This document shows, in pieces, positions 27,248 through 35,504 of a stretch of 35,504 nucleotides of DNA. The position numbers and the translations under genes were made by a program. This DNA is from Melanopsichium pennsylvanicum (Eukaryota; Basidiomycota; Ustilaginomycetes; Ustilaginales): the NCBI GenBank assembly GCA_900208305.1, contig OAPG01000032.1, positions 1 through 35,504 on the forward strand, in the 5' to 3' direction. Numbering within the stretch: the first letter of the stretch is position 1; the number at the start of each line of letters is the position of its first letter. Below the pieces are notes generated by a model. That model did no database searches and was not told the DNA's origin. It saw only the letters and a program-made list of their open reading frames with translations.

Positions 27248-30200
27248 CTCTATCTATTTACTATATATTATCACAGTAAATAATAGTTGTACCTAATCAA
27301 TAAATAATCATATTACTATTATTTATATCATTTTAGGCCTTGAAAAGTAGTACAGATTTTGTCTTTACTTTAGATGTCCGACTGTACATTAAGCACCATT
27401 TCAGGCACCCACAAGTGACCCAGTCTGTAGCGATCGTGTATACAACCGACGGTCTTGAAAGGTGATAACTTCCGTTGACCGTTTTCACTCGCATTGCCAA
27501 AGATAATATTATAATTACTATCTCCAATACCCCCGTCGAGGTATTCTATCATTATTAACCCTATTCTCTATACAGATTAAAAAGGGGAAAACAATAGGAC
27601 TATAAATGTATTTTTATATTAAACTTTGCAGTATATTAATATAACTAATTATTCAATAGTATCTTTAGTTGTTTTTAACAAGAAATTTATTCTTAATAAC
27701 ACCGGCCCCATTTAGAGCACGTTGAATAGTCTTTTCAGCACATGAAATCGCAATACTTGCTTCCTTAATGCTTATAAAATGAATAGGATTAGAACCATCA
27801 AGATTTATAATAGTAACAGGTCGCATATTAGTGGAACATTTCATTCGTGATTCAATAGACATAGGTTATCGAAGTAGTGCTGCTTTACGAATAAGTTCAC
27901 GTGTTTCTTGAGAAAGTGTTTTTCCTTTGTTAATATTTCCAACTCGTTCTCGTCGTTCTTCAGAATAATTATCACGCATTTTAGCTAGAGACTCTTCGGA
28001 ATGTTTCCATCCGCGCGCAGCGCCTATTACTAGCAAGAGGTGCAATATTGTATTGTGGTTTCAGAGTCTGTAGATAATAATCTTCTCGATTAAGAAGAAG
28101 TGTACTATCCATTTTATTTTCTTGTGGTACAATTTCTAGTACTAGAAATGCAAATTGAGATAGTCCATATTTGTTTACAGCATTAGCAACTCGTTTATTT
28201 CCTGTAAAAGAGAATAGATGCTTATGGAAACGCATATAAAGATTACCTGTAACAGCACTACCTACATAATATTCCCCTGTTACTAGATTAATAATCATAT
28301 AAATACCTGAGAAAGATTTAAGAGATTGATAAGCAATCTTTTTTGTATCAGGATTAGTAAGATTTTCAAATAGAAGGCGCTATGCGCGGTTTAATATTCT
28401 GTTTATCAAGAATAGATTGTAGACGTGAACTAGGAATAAGAAGAGTAGGAATAGAAAGATATTGAATATTAGTTATATCGATATTATAAAAACACATCCA
28501 TTTTTGGCCAATAAAACCAAGGAAAGCAATAGCCATCATTAGAACTAGAATAATAACTCCAATTGACCATAGTAGTGTTCGTGGTGATTTGTATGATCCA
28601 TAGTATAGTCCTCGTCCAATGTGAAGATATACAAAGATAAAGAAAAAGGATGCTGTATTAGCGTGTAGGTATCGAATTAGCCATCCATAGTTAACATCTC
28701 GCATAATCAAAGAAAGATACTCACAGAAATTTGTGCGCTAGCTAATAAAATCAAATATTTTTATAAAATAATATTTACTTAGCTTTTGTTGTAAATTCAT
28801 ATCGTTCTTGATAGGATTTACCAGTATCAAGATATCGTGCTACAATTCGAGTTGTACCATTTAGCCCAACACTAGCGGCAGCTTCCGCATTACTCGTAAA
28901 AAGACTACCTTTTACTAGCACATTATAATCATAAACCCAAACATTTCGTGTTTTATAAGTTTTAGCAAAATTCAAATTCAAATTCAAATTCAAATTTTGT
29001 GATAGCTCTAGATGAGTCATTTTTGGAGTTAGTGTTACAGGTAGAGAAGTATCAAACAGTGCAATATCAATATTAGGTGTATTAACTTATTTAATTGCTG
29101 TACTATATCATGATTTATTAACAAAATAAGCAATAGCTACTGCTAGTTTACGTCCTTCTGTTAGATAAATATAACCAAATTTATGTATATATAGTACAAT
29201 ACACCAATAATAAAATCAGTTCCTTTTCGTGTTTGGAATGGAAATTGAATAAGAAGATGTGCTAGAATATCATGAAGAGAATCAATATTATTATATTAAA
29301 TAACTAGTACATTAGTATTTTTATTCTATTTTATTTTAGTGATACAGAAAATTGACTAAATTGAAATTCAGTTGATAGTGAAATTATAAAATTTAGAGAT
29401 TGAAGCTAGAACATGTGTATTTCGGACATTTTGTACAATTTTAAAGTAAGGAACTAACCAATAAACAAAAATAGTGTTATTAGTGTATTTGGAATTAGTT
29501 CATAATTAATAGACTGTCGACCTGTATTCATATTTTTAATACTGGTTTTTAGCCATGTTAGATCCGATCCTATAAATACAGAACTTTTATTAATTACTAG
29601 CTTTTTAACTACTTTACAAAAATATAGATAATCGAGATATTTTGTAGTTAGTAGCTTATATTGATCTAGAATAGGAAATAGTATATTAATAAAATCAGCA
29701 GTATTATTAATAACATATACAGCACTATTTTTATTAATAATTACTTTACCTACACCTATAAACTCTTTAATTTTATAAAGAATTTCAATATCATCAATAT
29801 GTAGGTTAATTCGGAACATAACACGTAGATACTTACGATCCATAAAAACTTAAAAATTTACGGGCGCATCAATAAATCCAACTAGCCACTGTTTGAATTC
29901 TTCTTTAGTAAAAGTTTTAATCTCTTTTTTATATAGTTAAAGCACGATACTTGACACGCTAAGCTGTGAGATCGTTGCCTTGGACTATATTATCTTTTAT
30001 TATATCAACAATTTATTTTCTTTTTTATTTTTAATAATCTAAGTTTATTTATAAATTAATAAAAGCCTCGCGTGTAGTCTCTGAGGATCCTACTTTCTTA
30101 AATTTAAGATTTGGTTTCCTGCTGATTGTCCCTTATGATCCTTTAGATTTTTACTTCTTTTTATAAATTAGTACTATATGGCTTAATAGGCTTTCCAGCA

Positions 30201-30446
30201 TATAGCGAAGTTTAATGAGCACATCAATAGGACTTTTAAAAAAGTATGCTCAACACTAATAAATGCTAGATCAACTGATGGTGTATAATGCATAGCTAGA
30301 AATACTCCTGTAAGAATTTGGATTACTAGACAAGTTCCTAGTAGTGATCCAAAGTTCCACATGTAAGAAATATTCGAAGGTTGTGGACTATCAACTAGGT
30401 AACTATTAACTAGACCTAGAATAGGATGTGATTTAAGTAGTCGCAT
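27206..30446 (-). CDS. cob: Apocytochrome b exons 1-3, mirror copy
   Basis: Exon 1 30246-30446, exon 2 28516-28707, exon 3 27206-27241. I see no difference from the plus-strand copy. Intron 1 is 28708-30245 and intron 2 is 27242-28515. Confidence 0.92.
27665..28515 (-). pseudogene. Broken GIY-YIG ORF of cob intron 2, mirror copy
   Basis: Same lesions as 25189-26039, including both GC clusters and the stop, so the damage predates the palindrome. Confidence 0.85.
28775..29929 (-). pseudogene. Broken LAGLIDADG ORF of cob intron 1, mirror copy
   Basis: Same stops, frameshifts and missing second motif as 23775-24929. Confidence 0.85.
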
Positions 30447-31085
30447 TAACTTTTTTCTTTTTTTTACCTTTCATTTAATATAGTTAAAATATTTTTATCC
30501 TATTTTATTTATATTATGATAAGGATTTTTCTATTCCATCTTATTGTTATTTACTTATCCTTTCTTTTAATGTACTATATCTTACTAAGATATTCAATAT
30601 TTTTAATTTAGAATAGATAAAGAAGTAGAACACTTCTATTATATTCTATGAATTTTTATCCATACTGTTCTGTAAATATACACGACTCTATGGTATATTA
30701 CTATTTCCACTAATTTTAGTCATTCTATTTTTTAGAATAGAATATTTTATAGCTCTTATATAAATTACTATTTTTAAGGCTTATATCATTGATAAGATTC
30801 AATTATCTCAACACCTATATAAATCATTCAATTAAAAAACAAAATGAATTTCATTTTTTACACTTATATAAAAGTAAAATAATGATAATTATGTTAAGCA
30901 TTTTTTATTATTACAGTTCTGTTCAGTTCAGTTCTGTTCTTTTTCTTTTTTTATAGTTAAGTTAATAAGAGGCCGCGGACTATATTTTATTTTCTTTTAT
31001 TTTATTTTAAAATATTCGCCTACGGCTTTCTTTTTTATCCTTTTTTTATTAGAAGAAATTTAAACAGGCTCCTTTAATTTGTATT

Positions 31086-31155
31086 TTGTCCTAGAGGAAT
31101 CGAACCTCTATAATGTCTTTATCGGAAACACATTCTAACCGTTGAATTAAGGACA
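31086..31155 (-). tRNA. trnI: tRNA-Ile(GAU), mirror copy
   Basis: Mirror of 22549-22618. Confidence 0.93.
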
Positions 31156-31446
31156 ATTTAAGTATTTTCTATTCTTATATAATAAAAGTATCTAGCACTA
31201 TTATAAATATTCATTTTTCGTATTAGATGTCCTTTCCCGCGATTTATAGTTATAAAAATCTTTCCCGCACCTATAAAATCTTCTATTTTTATTGGCGCAT
31301 TTAACTAGTTAAATTTAGTTGACCGAACATTCGGCAAAAATATTCATATTCATATTCATATTCATATTCTATTTTTTATAGGCGCAATCACATATTTTAG
31401 TAGGGGGGACAAATATTCGATTCGATTCACCGTAGATTTCTCTATA

Positions 31447-32283
31447 TTAGCTTCCCCACCAGTATACTGAGATGAATAGGAATAGCCAAACAACATCAAC
31501 AAAGTGCCAGTATAGGATTGATGCTTCAAATCCTAGGTGGTGGTGGTCTGTTAGATGGTAACTTAGCATTCGGAAGAATGCTACTGCGATAAAGGCAGTA
31601 CCAATAATTACATGTACACCATGGAATCCAGTTGAAAAGAAGAATGTTGATCCAAATACACCATCAGCAATTGTAAATCCAGCATTTACATACTCGATAC
31701 CTTGACAGATTGTAAATAGAACAGCAAAGATTAGTGTCATTAGTGTTCCTAGGATAGCACCTCGTCGGTTACCTTCAATTACAGAGTGGTGTGCATATGT
31801 AACAGTAGCTCCTGATGATAGTAGTAGAATAGTATTTAGTAGTGGTAGCTCGAATGCATTAATTGTAGCGATACCAACTGGTGGCCATTGAGCTCCTAGT
31901 TCTACTGTTGGTGATAGACTTGAGTGGAAGAATGCCCAGAACACTGAGATAAAGAAGAATACCTCTGAGATAATAAATAGAGCAACACCCATAGTAATTC
32001 CTTTTTGTACTAGGATTGTATGATCTCCAAGGAATGTTCCTTCTGCTACTACATCTCGGAACCATAGAGTCATAGCTGCAACTGTTGTTGCTAGCCCGAT
32101 TCCAACTAGTAGAGCTCCTGAACCTCCAAGAGGGTTAGCGTAACCGTTAAAGTACATTACTGCTGCTGAAGTTGGAATTAGAAGTCCAAATGATGTTAGT
32201 AGTGGCCATGGACTAGGTGTAACTAGATGGAATGGCTGAAATTGAAATTGTGTTCGTGATAGTGTTGTGTTTTGTGTGTTCAT
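31447..32283 (-). CDS. cox3: Cytochrome c oxidase subunit 3 (copy 2)
   Basis: Encodes the same 278 residues as 21421-22257, with the same leader GC cluster (32321-32334) and the same downstream GAATAT repeat (31340-31369). Confidence 0.97.
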   Translation of the reverse strand: MNTQNTTLSRTQFQFQPFHLVTPSPWPLLTSFGLLIPTSAAVMYFNGYANPLGGSGALLVGIGLATTVAAMTLWFRDVVAEGTFLGDHTILVQKGITMGVALFIISEVFFFISVFWAFFHSSLSPTVELGAQWPPVGIATINAFELPLLNTILLLSSGATVTYAHHSVIEGNRRGAILGTLMTLIFAVLFTICQGIEYVNAGFTIADGVFGSTFFFSTGFHGVHVIIGTAFIAVAFFRMLSYHLTDHHHLGFEASILYWHFVDVVWLFLFISVYWWGS

Positions 32284-33391
32284 TGTTAATTTGTATATAT
32301 TATAAAAGGATGTTAATTTTGCGCTTGCGCGCGGTCATATTATTTATAATCTTTATATTCCTTTTTGATTACAGCGTTAATGCTCTCATTACCTATTTTA
32401 TAGGCCCGGCCGATTAAATAGGATTATAAGTAATACGCCCTATAAAAATCATAGATTTTTATTGTGCGATATATTTTCTACATATATAAATCTATATAGG
32501 TTATATATCTATATTAAAAGAATTCTTTTTCATATATCAATAATATACCTTTAAATTACTATATAATATATATAGACTATACATATTATATTTATAGACG
32601 CAACGTACTAAAGTTAGTAATTCAATGAAAATTTCTTATGTATATATTAAATGTTTACTTCAAACAATTTAATAATTACAATATTACATCGTTATAAAAT
32701 TGTATTTACATTTTTCGCATACCTTATAAATTTTATCTGTTGACGCTTGTTTAATTGAAATTGAATAGGCCATAGTATTTGTATTATTCAAAATCTAGTA
32801 AGATTAGTAAGAGTATATATACAAATAGAGGACACTACTATAATATCAGATTTTTATAACTGCAGCACACCTACTTTCTTCAGATATAAAAGAAACTTTT
32901 TCTTTTTCGAACGCATTTTAAAGGACCGGTACTATTACAATACTAATTATATATATAAATATTTATATATATAAAATGAAATTAATTATAGTAGATCTTT
33001 TAATACAAATTAATGCATAGGTCCGATCCCTAAATAAGTTAGCATAAAATGAAAATTTATAGATGTCTTCTCCGTTAATTTTACTATATAATAGCTGGTA
33101 TTTATTTATTATATTCCTAGATAATAAAATTTTGATTACTTAATAAGGCAAGAAAATTAGAATACGAAAACACAAAAAAAGACCGGTATGTTTTCTTTTT
33201 AAAATTACGCTTACCGATTCCTATATAAATAATTATATATATAGGAGATATATTTATATATCATAGTGAAATAACAAAAATAGTTTCTTTCAGTCTATTT
33301 TTTATTAACGCCAGCATAAAAAGTAAACGCTACGAAAATGTTTATTCTATATATGAAATAAATCCGCGCGCAAGCGAAAAATTAATTGAAA

Positions 33392-33477
33392 GGACGTGTG
33401 ACAGAGTGGTTTAATGTACCTGGCTTGAGTCTAGGAGTTCTTACCGAGAACCGGGAGTTCGAATCTCCCCGCGTCCG
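33392..33477 (+). tRNA. trnS: tRNA-Ser(UGA), mirror copy
   Basis: Mirror of 20227-20312. Confidence 0.95.
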
Positions 33478-34046
33478 TACACACAAATCCATTTTATTTT
33501 GACTAAAATCTTCGCCTACGCCTTCTTTTTTGTTAGCGGCTATTTTTTACGGAGAAAAAAAAAGAAGAGATTTAATACTGTTATTTTATATCTGCATACA
33601 ATAAACATCCTTCGGGCGTTTTATTATAAATAAGTTTAATTTGACAACTAATTATAATAGATATTCATAATTAACCATGAAAACACTAAACACAAAACAC
33701 ATGGCTACTTAAATATCCGGCATAAAATATCTACGATATTTTCTTAGCAGCATATAAGAAGAGAGTCCTACATTTTAGATTTTATAGTATATTATCTTGT
33801 CGCGCCAGCGCAGCGCCACCACATAAAAATTTATTTCTTTTTATTAGCGCATTCCTTTTTTCTTCTTTTTTCCTACGAGAAAATTCTAGAAAAAAGAAAG
33901 AAAATATTCTATTTTACCTCTATTAGATATCCTATTTATAAAAAAAAAGATAGATTCTATTTTATAGGCACGGCATAAAAGTTAAATAAATATCTATTTA
34001 ACGTAGTGTAAACACAGCTATCTATTAGAAAATAAACTTTTTCTTT

Positions 34047-34130
34047 TTGCAGATGTGAGATTCGAACTCACCACGGCATACAGCCAATGCTTTTACAGAG
34101 CACCGCCCCAACCAATAGAGCATATCTGCA
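34047..34130 (-). tRNA. trnY: tRNA-Tyr(GUA), copy 3
   Basis: Direct repeat of 152-235 in the terminal redundancy. Confidence 0.95.
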
Positions 34131-34517
34131 TTATTTAACATAATGGGGTTATAAAGATAGAAAAAAAACGAAACTTTACTTTTTTGGGGTGGGCCCCTAT
34201 TACTTATTCATATACCTATATATATAAACAATCTGGTTACATTGTTGGTCGTTATATTAAATATATTAATACTCTTTTTTTAATATGATTAACATGCAAA
34301 TATACTAAAATGAAATAACAAGAAAGAGAAAGGAGTGTTCCACTTCGTTTATCGAGGACTATCTAAAATGTTTATGTTTTATTATATAAAAACATTTTGC
34401 TCTATTAAAATATTCGATTTTTATTACCAGTATATATATTAATATATTCATTATTTTTAACTAGAATTTAATTTAACTAAACTTTTTATTAATTACTACT
34501 CAACTCTATACTTTTTA

Positions 34518-34589
34518 TGCCTCAAACTGGAATCGAACCAATCCGTTAGAAGCTTCAGTTCTATGCTCTACCATCTAAGCTATTGAGGC
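34518..34589 (-). tRNA. trnF: tRNA-Phe(GAA), copy 3
   Basis: Direct repeat of 623-694. Confidence 0.95.
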
Positions 34590-34735
34590 TTATATATTTT
34601 ATATATTAGTATATTATTGTAATATACAAGTAAATTATATAAGGACCGTACTTATAGAATATTGTAATTTATATGAACCAGAAAAAGGGTTAAAAATGCT
34701 ACGCATTTTTTAGTACTTTTAATAATAGATATTTT

Positions 34736-34809
34736 TGGAGAGAACAGGACTCGAACCTGCATCAGCATCCTTGCAAAGGAAGTATACTAACCAATTGTAA
34801 TATCTCCCC
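34736..34809 (-). tRNA. trnA: tRNA-Ala(UGC), copy 3
   Basis: Direct repeat of 841-914. The remaining sequence to the window end repeats the gene-free 915-1612. Confidence 0.95.
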
Positions 34810-35504
34810 AAATTTCATAAGACTATACCTATATAGTAAATAAAATAGAATAATATAAAGAAACTATAATGTGTCAATAAAATAGTCTATTTTTATAGTA
34901 ATAGTAAACACAAAAATAGAATATTCACTCGAACTTATATAAAAAAGAACTCTTTTTTTACTACTAAATTAAAAAGTAGTGCAAAGGTAGTACACTAAAT
35001 AACTATACTATGCCTTCTATTCAATATGAAAATATCTTGTATCCCTTTATAACTCGCTATTATAAAAAATGAGAAGAGAAATACATATATCTAGTAATAA
35101 AACTAGTAATTATATGAACGGTAAATTCTTTTAAAATTCCTAATACATGGTACAAATTATGAATAGGATAATTAGAATTGTATGTGAAATTTTATAAGAT
35201 AAGCTCCGGAAAAGATGTTTGAAATCCTTTTCTTTTTTCCCCTTCTTAAAAAAAGTAGGCGCCAATTAAAATATTCTATTTTATTTCTTAAGGGGGTAAA
35301 TTAAAGTTTGATAAATAATTAAGGAACAAAGATAGTATTCATCTCCTGGTATATAGTGTGTAAAAAGGAATAGAATACCTTAAAATACACCGCCATTGAT
35401 GAAATGATTTTAATTATTATTAAAAAAATATTATAGTACATAAATTTATAGCTATTATCATTGTTGATATTTTTGTTTATCAATAATTTGTGGTATTTTA
35501 TGTA

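Larger units (their letters stand above)
26883..35504. repeat. Arm of the giant palindrome, right side (B' plus partial A)
   Basis: Inverted copy of 18198-26849. It carries second copies of cox3, the cob 5' half with its introns, tRNA-Ile and tRNA-Ser(UGA), then Tyr, Phe and Ala tRNAs of arm A. It lacks the 28 nt present at 26789-26816 on the other arm. Confidence 0.95.
33896..35504. repeat. Terminal redundancy with the start of the window
   Basis: Direct repeat of positions 1-1612. Differences seen: one T fewer in a T run (near 34890 versus 996-1001) and a missing AT dinucleotide near 35484 (ATCAATAATTT versus ATCAATATAATTT). The window stops exactly before the ACAAAT microsatellite seen at 1611-1686. 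This is what an unclosed circular or concatemeric assembly looks like when it breaks at a tandem repeat. Confidence 0.9.

Overview
This is fungal mitochondrial DNA, very AT-rich, with subunits of complexes I, III and IV, group I introns carrying homing-endonuclease ORFs, and 11 different mitochondrial tRNA species. CTN codons fall where Leu is conserved, every Trp I checked is TGG, and every Arg codon I checked in the core genes is CGN. The complex I genes exclude Saccharomycetaceae and Schizosaccharomyces. The nad2-nad3 TAATG overlap and the GC-rich clusters in an AT background suggest an ascomycete, perhaps a non-Saccharomyces yeast; the species cannot be named from the sequence.

The layout is dominated by inverted repeats. 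Arm A (1-6722) is repeated inverted as A' (13086-19807; paired positions sum to 19808). Between them lies the only single-copy region, U (6723-13085), with nad2-nad3 (overlapping), a wrecked GIY-YIG ORF, an orphan nad3 3' end, and nad4, all on the minus strand. A' continues into B (19808-26849: tRNA-Ser(UGA), cox3, tRNA-Ile, 5' half of cob). B then turns back on itself around a 33-nt spacer (26850-26882) and is copied inverted (B', paired positions sum to 53704) to the window end. The last 1.6 kb (33896-35504) repeats the first 1.6 kb directly, so the contig can close as a roughly 33.9 kb circle with one 6.4 kb unique region and two 13.8 kb arms. It may equally be a dimeric or snap-back molecule, or an assembly product.

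Each A arm holds nine tRNAs (Met, Glu, Thr, Gln, Lys, Ser(GCU), Ala, Phe, Tyr), a chimeric ORF in which about 55 residues of nad1 are fused to an unrelated membrane protein, and a decayed relative of that protein. cob has three exons and three group I introns, but is cut inside the third intron ORF exactly where the palindrome turns. The intron 1 and intron 2 ORFs are broken by frameshifts, stops, a lost motif and GC-cluster insertions.

Not found: rnl, rns, cox1, cox2, atp6/8/9, nad4L, nad5, nad6, an intact nad1, the 3' part of cob and the other tRNAs. The window is therefore part of a mitochondrial genome, or a subgenomic or rearranged molecule. The most notable items are the nested palindromes, the nad1 chimera with its decayed relative, the replacement of the nad3 C-terminus by a mobile ORF, and GC clusters inside ORFs.
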